Assembly: GCF_011765465.1 (NCBI RefSeq)
Contig: NZ_CP050265.1
Coordinates: forward strand, 1,736,001-1,800,000
Origin: Erythrobacter sp.
GTDB lineage: Bacteria > Pseudomonadota > Alphaproteobacteria > Sphingomonadales > Sphingomonadaceae
Reading direction: 5' to 3'
DNA: 64,000 bases
Shown here: positions 8,807 to 17,868 of the stretch, one piece after another
Layout of the letters: the number at the start of each line of letters is the position of its first letter
How positions within the stretch are numbered: position 1 is the first letter of the stretch
Notes under the pieces: model-generated
Databases searched by the model: none
Told to the model about the DNA's origin: nothing
What the model saw: only the letters and a program-made list of their open reading frames with translations
Made by a program: the position numbers and the translations under genes

Positions 8807-8820
8807 AGAGGGGATTTTTC

Positions 8821-10929
8821 GTGGAGCTTGTCTATATTTCCATCGGGCTGGGACTGCTCGCCGTGGTCTACGGCTTCGTCACCAGCAGCCAGGTGCTCGG
8901 CGCGAGCGCGGGCAATGAGAAAATGCAGGAAATCGCCGGCGCGATCCAGGAAGGCGCGCGGGCCTATCTCAACCGGCAATACACCACCATCGGCATGGTC
9001 GGCGTGGTCGCGGCGATCGTGGTCGGGGTCTTCCTCGACATTATCCCGGCAATCGGCTTCGTCATCGGTGCGGTGCTGTCGGGCGTGGCGGGCTATATCG
9101 GGATGAACATCTCGGTGCGCTCGAACGTGCGCACCGCTGCCGCGGCCGAGGCGGGTCTCCAGCAGGGCCTAACCATCGCGTTCCGCGCGGGCGCGATCAC
9201 CGGGATGCTGGTCGCCGGGCTCGCCCTGCTTGCCATCGCGGTGTTCTTCGCGGTGCTGGTCGGGCCGATGGGCCTTGCGCCTGCCGACCGGACGGTGATC
9301 GACGGGCTGGTCGGCCTCGCCTTCGGCGCTTCGCTGATCTCGATCTTCGCGCGTCTGGGCGGCGGGATCTTCACCAAGGCGGCCGATGTCGGCGCGGACC
9401 TCGTCGGCAAGGTCGAAGCCTCGATTCCCGAGGACGACCCGCGCAACCCGGCGACCATCGCCGACAATGTGGGCGACAATGTCGGCGACTGCGCCGGCAT
9501 GGCCGCCGACCTGTTCGAAACCTATGTCGTGACCGTCGGCGCGACCATGGTGCTGACGGCGCTGCTCTTTTCCGAGGCGCTGGGCGACCTGCTCCTGCCG
9601 ATGATGGCGCTGCCGCTGCTGATCGGGGGCGCGTGCATCGTCACCTCGATCATCGGGACCTATTTCGTGCGGCTCGGCAGCGGGACCAACGTGATGGGCG
9701 CGATGTACAAGGGCTTCATCGTCACCGCCGTGCTGGCGATCCCGCTGATTTTCTTCGTCACGCAATATGCGCTCGGCGACATGAACGCGGCGCTCGGCAC
9801 CGGGCCGGGCGGGGTCGGCTTCAACGGCATGGACCTGTTCCTTTGCTCGCTGATCGGGTTGGCTCTCACCGGCGTCATCATCTGGATCACCGAGTATTAC
9901 ACGGGCACGAATTTCCGCCCCGTGCGCTCGATCGCCAAGGCTTCGGAGACGGGCCACGGCACCAACGTGATCCAGGGTCTTGCGATCAGCCTTGAATCGA
10001 CCGCGCTGCCTACGGTCGTCATCATCGCGGCGATCATCGCGGCCTACCAGCTCGCCGGCCTCATCGGCCTGGCCTATGGCGCGACCGCGATGCTGGCGCT
10101 TGCGGGCATGGTCGTGGCGCTCGATGCCTATGGCCCGGTAACCGACAACGCGGGCGGCATCGCCGAGATGGCGGGGCTCGACGACAGCGTGCGCGAGAAG
10201 ACCGACCTGCTCGACGCGGTCGGCAACACGACCAAGGCCGTGACCAAGGGCTATGCGATCGGTTCGGCGGGGCTTGCAGCGCTCGTGCTGTTCGCCGCCT
10301 ACACCGCGGACCTGCGCGAATTCTTCCCCGATGCGAACGTCGATTTCGGGCTGGAGAACCCCTACGTCATCGTCGGCCTGCTGCTGGGCGCGCTGCTGCC
10401 CTACCTGTTCGGGGCGATGGGCATGACCGCCGTGGGCCGCGCGGCGGGCGACGTGGTGAAGGACGTACGCGAGCAATTCGCTGGCGATCCGGGCATCATG
10501 GCGGGGACCTCGCGCCCCAACTACGCCCGCACGGTGGACCTCGTCACCAAGGCCGCGATCAAGGAGATGATCGTGCCCTCGCTGCTCCCGGTGCTCGCGC
10601 CGATCGTGACCTATTTCGTGATTCTCCTGATCGCGGGGCAGGACAACGCCTTCGCGGCGCTGGGCGCGCTGCTATTGGGCGTGATCGTCGGCGGGCTGTT
10701 CGTCGCGCTGTCGATGACCGCCGGCGGCGGGGCGTGGGACAACGCCAAGAAATACATCGAGGACGGCAATCACGGCGGCAAGGGCTCCGAAGCGCACAAG
10801 GCCGCGGTGACGGGCGACACGGTCGGCGATCCCTACAAGGACACCGCCGGCCCGGCAGTGAACCCGATGATCAAGATAACCAACATCGTCGCCCTGCTGC
10901 TGCTCGCCGCGCTCGCCGGCGCGCACTGA
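8821..10929 (+). CDS. hppA: Membrane-bound proton-pumping pyrophosphatase, K+-insensitive type
   Basis: A 702-residue polytopic membrane protein with about 16 predicted helices that couples pyrophosphate hydrolysis to H+ export. The pyrophosphate-site motif D189-x3-D193-x3-K197 is followed by the acidic [19 protein letters not shown] loop; the second acidic loop is [25 protein letters not shown] has Lys at 472 and Thr at 475, the signature of K+-independent enzymes. It starts with GTG behind AGGAGAGGGG. It is preceded by a folded leader and followed by a strong terminator, so it is a single-gene unit. Confidence 0.96.
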   Translation: MELVYISIGLGLLAVVYGFVTSSQVLGASAGNEKMQEIAGAIQEGARAYLNRQYTTIGMVGVVAAIVVGVFLDIIPAIGFVIGAVLSGVAGYIGMNISVRSNVRTAAAAEAGLQQGLTIAFRAGAITGMLVAGLALLAIAVFFAVLVGPMGLAPADRTVIDGLVGLAFGASLISIFARLGGGIFTKAADVGADLVGKVEASIPEDDPRNPATIADNVGDNVGDCAGMAADLFETYVVTVGATMVLTALLFSEALGDLLLPMMALPLLIGGACIVTSIIGTYFVRLGSGTNVMGAMYKGFIVTAVLAIPLIFFVTQYALGDMNAALGTGPGGVGFNGMDLFLCSLIGLALTGVIIWITEYYTGTNFRPVRSIAKASETGHGTNVIQGLAISLESTALPTVVIIAAIIAAYQLAGLIGLAYGATAMLALAGMVVALDAYGPVTDNAGGIAEMAGLDDSVREKTDLLDAVGNTTKAVTKGYAIGSAGLAALVLFAAYTADLREFFPDANVDFGLENPYVIVGLLLGALLPYLFGAMGMTAVGRAAGDVVKDVREQFAGDPGIMAGTSRPNYARTVDLVTKAAIKEMIVPSLLPVLAPIVTYFVILLIAGQDNAFAALGALLLGVIVGGLFVALSMTAGGGAWDNAKKYIEDGNHGGKGSEAHKAAVTGDTVGDPYKDTAGPAVNPMIKITNIVALLLLAALAGAH

Positions 10930-10952
10930 GCGCGGCCCCTAAGGCACACAGG

Positions 10953-10988
10953 AAACCCCGCCGGGCGCCCTGCCCGGCGGGGTTTTCC
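10953..10988 (+). terminator. Rho-independent terminator of hppA
   Basis: A perfect 14-bp stem (10953-10966 with 10972-10985) with a 5-base loop, ending in a short T tract. It starts 24 bases after the hppA stop codon. Confidence 0.92.
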
Positions 10989-11152
10989 TTTGGGCAGGGT
11001 TTTCATTGGTGGCGCCTTAACCTTTACGCCGGGCTAACGTCCCACCTGCGGACAGGGCCTAAGCGAGCGCGCGCATCGCTGCGCCGCGTGTGGCATAAGC
11101 CTCGGGCACGCGCGGGGATTGCCGCGCGGCAGACGGACGGGAAACGCACGCG

Positions 11153-12349
11153 ATGGATCTGGCGAATGCGCCGAAGCCGAGCTGGCGGAGGGGGCGCGCG
11201 GCGGCGCCCGCGCCGCCGCGCGCCCCTTGCGCCCCCTCCCAACTCGAAGCGGGACGCATCGTCCTGCTCGATGCCGAGGCGCTCGCCGAACCGGGTTTTC
11301 GCGGACAATGGGAAAGCCTCGCGCGCGAGGCGAGCGTGCCCAATCCCTTCTTCGAACCCTTCTTCCTGCTCCCCGGCCTCGAGCGCTGGGGCAGGGACGC
11401 GCGGGTCACGGTCAAGGCGTATTTCGTCGGCGGGCAATTGTGCGGCCTCTACCCCGTGGTGCGCTGGAGGCGCTACTATGGCTACCCGGTGGCCCATGCG
11501 ACCGGCTGGCTCCACGCCAACGCCTTTTGCGGAACGCCCTTGGTGGCGCGCGGGCACGAAGAGGCGTTCTGGCGCGCCCTGCTCGCCCATTTCGACCGCT
11601 CCGCCCGGCGCGCGCTGTTCCTCCACCTGCCGCAGCTGCCCGAAGGCGATGCGGTGGGCGATGCGCTCGAAGCCGTGCTCGCCGAGCAGGGCCGTATGCG
11701 CACCGTCGCCAGGCGCGAAAGCCGCGCCATGCTCGCCTCCGAACTTTCGCCGGAAGCCTATCTCGAAGCCTCGATGAGCGCCAAGAAGCGCAAGGAACTG
11801 CGCCGCCAGCACAAGCGGCTGGGCGAGGAAGGTGCGCTCACTTTCGAGCGGCTCGAAGGCGAGGCGCGGCTCGTGCAATGGACCCGCGAATTCCTCGCTC
11901 TCGAAGCGGCGGGGTGGAAAGGCGAGGCGGGCTCTGCGCTCGCCAGCGCGGAGGAGACGCGCACCTTTTTCGCCGAAGCCCTGCGCGGCGCGGCGGAAGG
12001 CGGGCGGCTCGAACGGCTCGCGCTGCGGCTCGACGGGCGGCCGGTCGCCATGCTCGCCAACCTCATTGCGCAGCCGGGCGCGTTCAGTTTCAAGACCGCC
12101 TTCGACGAACGCCACGCGCGTCATTCGCCCGGCCTGCTGCTGCAGCTCGAAAACCTCGCCCTGCTGGAGCGGCCCGGCATCGCATGGGCCGACAGCTGCG
12201 CGGTGGAAGGCCATTCGATGATCGAGCGGCTGTGGCGCGAAAAGCGCACGCTCACCAGCCACAACATCGCGATCGGCGGACCCGCGCGCCGCGCGCTTTT
12301 CGCCGCGCTGATGGCGTGGGAGAACCGGCATCGCAGGAGGCCATCATGA
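11153..12349 (+). CDS. GNAT family acetyltransferase, FemAB/CelD-like
   Basis: A 398-residue protein of the duplicated-GNAT type (Acetyltransf_6, CelD/BcsL-like). The N-terminal half contains VPNPFFEPFFLLPGLER; the C-terminal half has the basic SAKKRKELRRQHKRL helix and then FSFKTAFDERHARHSPGLLLQLEN, the usual acyl-CoA domain ending. Relatives act in polysaccharide or peptidoglycan modification; the acceptor here is unknown. The first 35 residues are Arg/Ala/Pro-rich and may not all be translated. It overlaps the next gene by ATGA, so the two are translationally coupled. Confidence 0.8.
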   Translation: MDLANAPKPSWRRGRAAAPAPPRAPCAPSQLEAGRIVLLDAEALAEPGFRGQWESLAREASVPNPFFEPFFLLPGLERWGRDARVTVKAYFVGGQLCGLYPVVRWRRYYGYPVAHATGWLHANAFCGTPLVARGHEEAFWRALLAHFDRSARRALFLHLPQLPEGDAVGDALEAVLAEQGRMRTVARRESRAMLASELSPEAYLEASMSAKKRKELRRQHKRLGEEGALTFERLEGEARLVQWTREFLALEAAGWKGEAGSALASAEETRTFFAEALRGAAEGGRLERLALRLDGRPVAMLANLIAQPGAFSFKTAFDERHARHSPGLLLQLENLALLERPGIAWADSCAVEGHSMIERLWREKRTLTSHNIAIGGPARRALFAALMAWENRHRRRPS

Positions 12350-13221
12350 ACGCACCTTTCCGCCCCTTCGCGCCGAGCCTGCGCCCGGTCTTCGATAGCG
12401 AGACGCGCCGGACCTTCGCCGCGCATTACCCGGAAAAACCGGTGAAGCTCGCCCACGGACTTGCCGGACACCACCTGCTCGAAATCCCGGCGCTGGCCGA
12501 GCTTGCAGAGCGGCTCCCGGAAAGCAGCGTCGAATACAATCGCGGGGATTTGCCCGTCGGCATCGACGGCAAGCCGGGCGCGACGGGGCTTTCGATCACC
12601 GAGACGATCCTCTCGATCGCGCGGGCGAACAGCTGGGCCGTGCTCAAGAATGTCGAGCAGGTGCCCTCCTACGCCGCGCTGCTGCACGACCTGCTGGGCG
12701 AGCTGGCCGAGGCGATCGAGCCCAAGACAGGCCCGCTGATGGACCCGCAGGCGTTCGTGTTCATCTCCAGCCCGGACGCGGTCACGCCCTATCATTTCGA
12801 TCCCGAACACAACATCCTGCTGCAGCTTGCCGGGACCAAGGTCATGACCCAGTTTCCCGCGGGCGACCCGCGCTTCGCCCCTGACGAGCGCCATGAGCAA
12901 TACCACCTCGGCGGCCCGCGCGAGCTGCGCTGGGACGAGAGCTTCATGGACGCCGCCCGCGAATTCCCGCTCGCCCCGGGCGAAGCGGTCCACGTGCCCG
13001 TCATGGCCCCGCATTTCGTGCGTAACGGCCCCGAAAGCTCGATCTCGCTGTCGATCACCTGGCGCTCCGAATGGAGCCATGCGGAAAGCGACGCGCGCTG
13101 TTTCAACGGCATGGTCCGGCGCTTCGGCCTCGCGCCGCGCGCGCCCGGCCGCTGGCCCGAGACGAGCCGGGGCAAGGCGCTTGCGTGGCGGGCTTACAGA
13201 CGGCTGTTCGTGAAGGGCTGA
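12346..13221 (+). CDS. JmjC/cupin-like domain protein
   Basis: A 291-residue protein with an Fe(II)-type facial triad: H150-F-D152 (in TPYHFDPEHN) and H223 (in MAPHFVRNG), the spacing of cupin-like/JmjC hydroxylases. The region between them carries LQLAGTKVMTQFPAGD, as expected for a double-stranded beta-helix. Activity would be 2-oxoglutarate-dependent hydroxylation of a protein or small molecule, which is inferred. The start is preceded by GCAGGAGG and overlaps the acetyltransferase stop, so a joint role in one modification pathway is plausible. Confidence 0.75.
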   Translation: MNAPFRPFAPSLRPVFDSETRRTFAAHYPEKPVKLAHGLAGHHLLEIPALAELAERLPESSVEYNRGDLPVGIDGKPGATGLSITETILSIARANSWAVLKNVEQVPSYAALLHDLLGELAEAIEPKTGPLMDPQAFVFISSPDAVTPYHFDPEHNILLQLAGTKVMTQFPAGDPRFAPDERHEQYHLGGPRELRWDESFMDAAREFPLAPGEAVHVPVMAPHFVRNGPESSISLSITWRSEWSHAESDARCFNGMVRRFGLAPRAPGRWPETSRGKALAWRAYRRLFVKG

Positions 13222-13262
13222 CGCTTGACCTTGGCGCATGGTCGCAGCACAGCCTCGCTCCC

Positions 13263-14186
13263 ATGACCGATACGCCCTCCGCTGAAAAACTCGTCGCCGG
13301 CCTCGTGCGCCTGCTCACCGTCGAAAAGCGCGCCGCCGACGTCTATCTCGGCCATGCCCAGAAGGGAGGCGTGGGCCGCGTCTTCGGCGGGCAGGTGCTC
13401 GCGCAGGCGCTGATGGCGGCGCAGGGCTCTATCCCCGCTGGGAAAGTCGCCCATTCGCTCCACGCCTATTTCCTGCGCGGCGGGCGCGAGGGCAGCCCAA
13501 TCGAATACCGCATCGCGCGCGATTTCGACGGGAGGAGCTTCGCCAACCGCCGCGTCGTCGCCGCGCAGGAGAACGAGGACGGATCGTGCACCCCGATCCT
13601 CAACCTCACCGCGAGCTTCCAGACGCCCGAGGACGGCCTCGAACATTGCGACGCGCCCATGCCCGACGTCGCCGGGCCGGAGGAACTGAAACCCGATATC
13701 GAAACCCGCCGCGAACTCGCCGAGGCGATGGGCGACCGGCTCGACGAGGCGCAGCGCGCCATGATGCTGCGCCCGCGCCCGATCGAGATGCGCACCCTCG
13801 ACCAGCTCCACTGGATGAGCCGCGAGCCGCGGGAGCCGCGCGCGCACACCTGGTTCCGCACGGTCGCGGCCCTGCCCGACGACCCGCTGCTCCACCGCGC
13901 GGTCATCACCTATGCGAGCGACTACACGCTATTGGGCACGAGCGCGCTGCCGCACGGGCTTTCGTGGATGCGCAACGAGTTGGTGGGCGCGAGCCTCGAC
14001 CACGCGATCTGGTTCCACCGCGAAGCGCGCGCGGATGAATGGCTGCTCTACGCGACCGACGCGCCGTGGTCGGGCGGCGGGCGCGGCTTCAACCGCGGGC
14101 GGATCTTCGACCGCGAAGGCAATCTCGTGGCGAGCGTTGCTCAGGAAGGCATGATGAGGAAGCGGCGCGCGAAGAAGGCCCAGTAA
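13263..14186 (+). CDS. tesB: Acyl-CoA thioesterase II
   Basis: A 307-residue TesB-type double-hotdog thioesterase hydrolysing medium- to long-chain acyl-CoA to free acid and CoA. The N-terminal hotdog has VFGGQVLAQALMAA and HSLHAYFLRGG; the C-terminal hotdog has ITYASDYTLLGTSALPHG, with the catalytic Asp, and DHAIWFHREARADEWLLY. Length matches the family. It lies 41 bases after the JmjC-like gene. Confidence 0.93.
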   Translation: MTDTPSAEKLVAGLVRLLTVEKRAADVYLGHAQKGGVGRVFGGQVLAQALMAAQGSIPAGKVAHSLHAYFLRGGREGSPIEYRIARDFDGRSFANRRVVAAQENEDGSCTPILNLTASFQTPEDGLEHCDAPMPDVAGPEELKPDIETRRELAEAMGDRLDEAQRAMMLRPRPIEMRTLDQLHWMSREPREPRAHTWFRTVAALPDDPLLHRAVITYASDYTLLGTSALPHGLSWMRNELVGASLDHAIWFHREARADEWLLYATDAPWSGGGRGFNRGRIFDREGNLVASVAQEGMMRKRRAKKAQ

Positions 14187-14285
14187 GCCCCATCGCCCAT
14201 GTCTCCGCCCGCACAGCGGCCGCAAGCGTCACCACGTGCCCGCAGCGAGGCGTGATGGGCAGCCCGGATGGACTGCCCACAAATA

Positions 14286-15101
14286 TCAGTGCGCCAGCAG
14301 GATCGGCATCTGCGGGTCCGACAGGCTGCGCCGCGTGACACCGCCGAACAGCATCTCGGCCAGCCGCGAATGGCCATAGGCGCCCATCACCATGAAGCCG
14401 CATTCGCGCACCTGCGCCGCCGAGAAAAGCGTGTCGGAAATCTGCGCCTCGCCGCGCGGTATCTCGATGATTTCCGAAGCGATCCCGTGGCGACTGAGGT
14501 ATTTCGCGCCCTCGGTCGGGGGGAAGTCGAACCGCTCGCGCTCCGAATCCTCCGACACGGTGGCGAGGTAGACCTTCGAGGCGTGCTTGAGCAGCGGCAC
14601 GGCGGCGCGCAGCGCGACGCAGGCTTCGCTCGATCCGTTCCACGCGACCAGAGCGGGCTGCGACAGGTCGAGCCTCTTCGTGTCCTTGGGAATGACGAAG
14701 ACCGGGGCGGGCGCTTTCAGCACCAGTTCGCCGACCATGGCCGAGGGCGCGCGCCCTTCCTCCCCGACATCGTTCGGCCCGACGAGGATGACGTCGTGCA
14801 GCGCCGATTGTTCGAGCAGGCGCGTATCGGCCATGCCGTACATGAAGCGCCATTCGAAGGAGACGCCTTCGTTTTCGAGATCCTTTTCGATCTCGCCGCG
14901 CAGTTCCTCGGCCGCTTCCTTGATCCGCGGCATCGCGGCGGCGAGCGCGGAGCCGTAAAAATCGCCCGGCGCGAAGACCTCGTAGCTGACCGCCTGCAGG
15001 CAGGTGATATGCGCATCGCACGTGCGCGCGATGTCGAGCGCGGCCTGCTTGCGCGCCTCCATGCAGCTGTCGCCTTCGATGTGAAGCAAAATGGATTTCA
15101 T
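14286..15101 (-). CDS. Universal stress protein, two UspA domains
   Basis: A 271-residue cytoplasmic protein made of two tandem Usp domains (about 1-140 and 145-271). The second ends with the nucleotide-binding pattern G-x2-G-x9-G-G in MGAYGHSRLAEMLFGG. The start follows a good ribosome site (GAGGGAGAC). A perfect FNR/FixK-type box is centred 61 bases upstream of the ATG, so induction under oxygen limitation is expected; Usp proteins under FNR-type control are well known in proteobacteria. The carotenoid oxygenase gene diverges on the other side of the box. Confidence 0.9.
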   Translation of the reverse strand: MKSILLHIEGDSCMEARKQAALDIARTCDAHITCLQAVSYEVFAPGDFYGSALAAAMPRIKEAAEELRGEIEKDLENEGVSFEWRFMYGMADTRLLEQSALHDVILVGPNDVGEEGRAPSAMVGELVLKAPAPVFVIPKDTKRLDLSQPALVAWNGSSEACVALRAAVPLLKHASKVYLATVSEDSERERFDFPPTEGAKYLSRHGIASEIIEIPRGEAQISDTLFSAAQVRECGFMVMGAYGHSRLAEMLFGGVTRRSLSDPQMPILLAH

Positions 15102-15155
15102 GGCCTGTCTCCCTCGATATGCGGGCCGTTCTGCCCCGCGCCGCGCGAGGCTGCC

Positions 15156-15169
15156 TTGATCGGGATCAA
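15156..15169. promoter_or_regulatory. FNR/FixK-type box
   Basis: TTGATCGGGATCAA is an exact match to the palindromic TTGAT-N4-ATCAA consensus of the FNR/FixK/Dnr family. It is centred 61 bases from the universal stress protein ATG and 76 bases from the carotenoid oxygenase ATG. The shorter distance fits class II activation of the stress gene best. Confidence 0.75.
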
Positions 15170-15238
15170 ATTTGCAGGCGAGCGGCGCGCTTGCAACCCG
15201 CCCGGCGCGCGCTAGGCTCGCGGGCGAGGAGAGAACCC

Positions 15239-16831
15239 ATGGAAATCACCCGCCTGCCGCCTGTCAGGACGAGCCTGAAGCCGTCGAACCATCCCTATCT
15301 GTCGGGTCCGTGGACCCCGCTCCACGAAGAGGTCGACGTCGCCGAACTCGAGGTGATCGAGGGCGCTATTCCCGCCGACATCGACGGCATCTACCTGCGC
15401 AACACCGAAAACCCGGTGCACCAGCCGCTTGGCCGCCACCATCCCTTCGATGGCGATGCGATGATCCATGCGGTGAGCATATCGGGCGGCAAGGCGAGCT
15501 ATCGCAACCGCTTCGTGCGCACGCATTGCTTCGAGGCGGAACAGATCGCCGGCGGCTCGCTGTGGGGCGGGCTGATGGACCCGCCGGGAACCTCGCGGCG
15601 GCCCGGTTTCGGCGCGCATGGGGGGCTCAAGGACACCGGCTCGACCGACATCGTGGTTCATGCAGGCATCGCCTATGCGACCTTCTACCAGTGCGGCGAG
15701 GCTTGGATGGTGGACCCCGTCACGCTGGAAACGCTCGGCAAGGCGCCGTGGGGGCCGCTGGACGGCGTATCCGCCCATCCCAAGGTGGACGAAGAGACGG
15801 GCGAGCTGATGTTCTTCAACTATTCGAAGCACGCGCCCTTCATGCATTACGGCGTGGTCGATCGCGCCGGGCGGCTCGCCCATTACGTGCCGATCCCGCT
15901 GCCGGGGCCGCGCCTGCCGCACGACATGGCGGTGACGAAAAACTGGTCGATCCTCAATGATATGCCGCTGTTCTGGGACGCCGGGCTGCTCGAACGCGGA
16001 ATCCATGCGGCGCGGCTGCACGACGGCGTGCCGACCCGCTTCGCCCTGATCCCGCGCCGCGGCCAGCCGGAGGATATCCGCTGGTTCGAGGCCGCGCCGA
16101 CCTATGTCCTGCACTGGACGAATGCGTATGAGGACGGCGACGAGGTGGTGCTCGAAGGCTATTTCCAGGACAAGCCGATGCCCGACCCGCTCGAGGAAGC
16201 GGGCGAATACAGCCACATGATGGCCTATGTCGACGAACACTCGTTCCAGTCCCGCCTGCACCGCTGGCGCTTTAACCTTCGCACGGGCGAAACCCGCGAG
16301 GAGCGCCTGTCCGACCGGATCGTCGAATTCGGCATGATCAACCCGGCCTTCGCGATGACAAAGAGCCGCTATGTCTGGTCGACCACGACGAAGCCCGGCT
16401 GGTTCCTGTTCGACGGCTTCGTCTGCCACGACACCGAAACCGGCGCCGAAGAGGTCTACCGCCTGCCCGAGGGTGTCTATGCGAGCGAAGCTCCGGTCGT
16501 GCCGAAGAAGGGCGCGGCAGGCGAAAAGGGCGCCTCAAGCAGCGAAGCGGTAGGCGGGAAAGACGCCTCAAGCAGCGCAGCGGTAGGCGAGAAAGACGCC
16601 TCAAGCAGCGAAGCGGTAGGCGAAAAGGACGCGTATCTCGTGACCTTCCTGATCGACGAGAACACCGGCACATCGAACTGCGCAATCCTCGATGCGGGCG
16701 ACATCGCGAAAGGCCCGGTGTGCCGGATGAAGCTGCCGCACAAGATTTCGAGCGGGGTGCATTCGACCTGGGTGGAGCACGCGCAATTGCGACGGGACGC
16801 CGAATGGAAGCGCGCCGCGACCGGAGCCTGA
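15239..16831 (+). CDS. Carotenoid oxygenase family protein with in-frame repeat insertion
   Basis: A 530-residue member of the carotenoid cleavage/lignostilbene dioxygenase family, a seven-bladed propeller with Fe(II) held by four His. Candidate ligands are H180 (SAHPKVD), H228 (LPHDMAVT), H292 (LHWTNAYE) and H508 (GVHSTWVE); FDGDAMIHAV at 70-79 is also typical. The substrate may be a carotenoid, apocarotenal or stilbene. Residues 428-465 are three copies of an 11-residue repeat (GEKDASSSEAV type) that is foreign to the family and lies in a likely surface loop. The start has GAGGAGAGAAC upstream. Confidence 0.9.
   Translation: MEITRLPPVRTSLKPSNHPYLSGPWTPLHEEVDVAELEVIEGAIPADIDGIYLRNTENPVHQPLGRHHPFDGDAMIHAVSISGGKASYRNRFVRTHCFEAEQIAGGSLWGGLMDPPGTSRRPGFGAHGGLKDTGSTDIVVHAGIAYATFYQCGEAWMVDPVTLETLGKAPWGPLDGVSAHPKVDEETGELMFFNYSKHAPFMHYGVVDRAGRLAHYVPIPLPGPRLPHDMAVTKNWSILNDMPLFWDAGLLERGIHAARLHDGVPTRFALIPRRGQPEDIRWFEAAPTYVLHWTNAYEDGDEVVLEGYFQDKPMPDPLEEAGEYSHMMAYVDEHSFQSRLHRWRFNLRTGETREERLSDRIVEFGMINPAFAMTKSRYVWSTTTKPGWFLFDGFVCHDTETGAEEVYRLPEGVYASEAPVVPKKGAAGEKGASSSEAVGGKDASSSAAVGEKDASSSEAVGEKDAYLVTFLIDENTGTSNCAILDAGDIAKGPVCRMKLPHKISSGVHSTWVEHAQLRRDAEWKRAATGA
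16520..16618 (+). repeat. 33-base in-frame tandem repeat inside the carotenoid oxygenase gene
   Basis: Three copies start at 16520, 16553 and 16586, followed by a partial fourth. Each codes for 11 residues, so the frame is kept. The unit contains GACGCCTCAAGCAGC and ends GAAGCGGTAGGC; CGCCT near its start can pair with AGGCG at its end, giving a weak hairpin. It resembles palindromic elements that insert in coding regions, but a local expansion is equally possible. Confidence 0.85.
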
Positions 16832-16861
16832 GCCCTTACAGCGGCGCCTGAGCCCTTACAG
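16826..16861. repeat. 20-base tandem duplication across two convergent stop codons
   Basis: GCCTGAGCCCTTACAG occurs at 16826-16841 and again at 16846-16861. The TGA in the first copy ends the carotenoid oxygenase gene, and the TTA in the second copy is the stop of the minus-strand S24/S26-like gene. Each copy carries both stops. Confidence 0.8.
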
Positions 16862-17134
16862 AATACGGCAGACCATCGCCCCGCGCACCCATTCGGGCTC
16901 GATCGGGCCGAGACGAAGGCGTTGCTCGGACTGTCCCAGAGGTTCGAGAGAATAGCGGCCCTTGCGCCCAACCACGTGGAGACGCCGGACAATCTTTCCA
17001 TGCTCCGGGTGGCGCACGAGCAGGATGTCACCGCGAACGTAAGCGCGCTTCTTCATGAACAGCGCAAGGCTGCCGCCCGGCAGAATGCGGCTCATGCTTT
17101 TGGCAGGCACCCATGCCAGCCTGATGCCGACCAT
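16856..17134 (-). CDS. Small S24/S26 peptidase-like protein
   Basis: A 92-residue protein resembling the core of signal-peptidase/LexA-type folds and short SodX-like proteases: AKSMSRILPGGS with Ser13, YVRGDILLVRHPEHG, then KIVRRLHVVGRKG, and LRLGPIEPEWVRGAMVCRIL. The nucleophilic Ser is present, but the position where the general-base Lys is expected reads Arg-Arg, so activity is doubtful. No membrane anchor is seen. The gene stands alone and converges on the carotenoid oxygenase gene. Function unknown. Confidence 0.6.
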   Translation of the reverse strand: MVGIRLAWVPAKSMSRILPGGSLALFMKKRAYVRGDILLVRHPEHGKIVRRLHVVGRKGRYSLEPLGQSEQRLRLGPIEPEWVRGAMVCRIL

Positions 17135-17299
17135 TTCCTCTTCCCGTTACTTATCTTCTTTTTGGGCGCATTGCCGGTCTTTGGAGACTGAGCAACGCCG
17201 TTAATTGCAAGTTTGGAATTGAGCAAGCCTCACCGTGCAGCTGGGCAAAAATGCTTGATCCTGCGCAGGAATATGTCGGTTTCCTGCACGTTTGCTCCT

Positions 17300-17791
17300 T
17301 TACTCCGGCCGGGACACGCGTGCCCATTCGACCAGACGGGCGAAGTCGCGCAATTGCTTCGCCGCCGCCTCGCTGCGTCCCTGCCCGAGCCGCTGCGCGA
17401 TGCGGTCGGTGATCGCGGCGAGCGGGGCATAGGCTTCGCCGACGGCGCGGCGAGCGGGCGGCAAAGCGTGGACGGTGAGCGCGCGGCGGTCGGCGGGATC
17501 GTTTGCGCGCCGCACGAGCCCGCGCGCCTCGAGCCGGTCGATCAGCGTGGTGACGCTGCCGCTGGTGAGGCCGAGCGCATGGCCGATCGCGCGCGGAGGC
17601 TGCGCCCCGCCCTCGACCAGCAGGCGCAGCGCGCGCCAGTCGTTCCGCCCGAGCCCGAGCCTCTGCGCCGCCTCCACGTCGAATCGGTCGATCGCCCCCT
17701 GCAGCGAACGCATGGCATCGGACAGCCTGGCATCGGACAGGCCCAGGGGCTCGGGAGGGACGGCGGCCATATCCCTTGGATCGCCCGTCAT
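17300..17791 (-). CDS. MarR family transcriptional regulator
   Basis: A winged-helix regulator of about 163 residues. The recognition helix region is PRAIGHALGLTSGSVTTLIDRLEARGLVRR, followed by the DPADRRALTVHA wing, both typical of MarR dimers. MarR proteins usually repress a nearby gene and release on binding a small ligand; the target is unknown. ATGs at 17791 and 17833 both fit; the later one is used because the upstream residues are unlike the family. It lies downstream of uvrC on the same strand. Confidence 0.85.
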   Translation of the reverse strand: MTGDPRDMAAVPPEPLGLSDARLSDAMRSLQGAIDRFDVEAAQRLGLGRNDWRALRLLVEGGAQPPRAIGHALGLTSGSVTTLIDRLEARGLVRRANDPADRRALTVHALPPARRAVGEAYAPLAAITDRIAQRLGQGRSEAAAKQLRDFARLVEWARVSRPE

Positions 17792-17868
17792 CGCTCGCCG
17801 ATCAAGTGAGGGGAAACGCGTGTTTGCGGGCAATCGAGATGCTCGATCGTCAAGCGACCCGGCGGTTC

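Noticed and set aside
11119..12345. An N-terminal extension of the JmjC-like gene overlapping the acetyltransferase gene
   Set aside because: The extra residues are an Arg-rich out-of-frame shadow; the ATG at 12346 has GCAGGAGG and gives the proper domain start.
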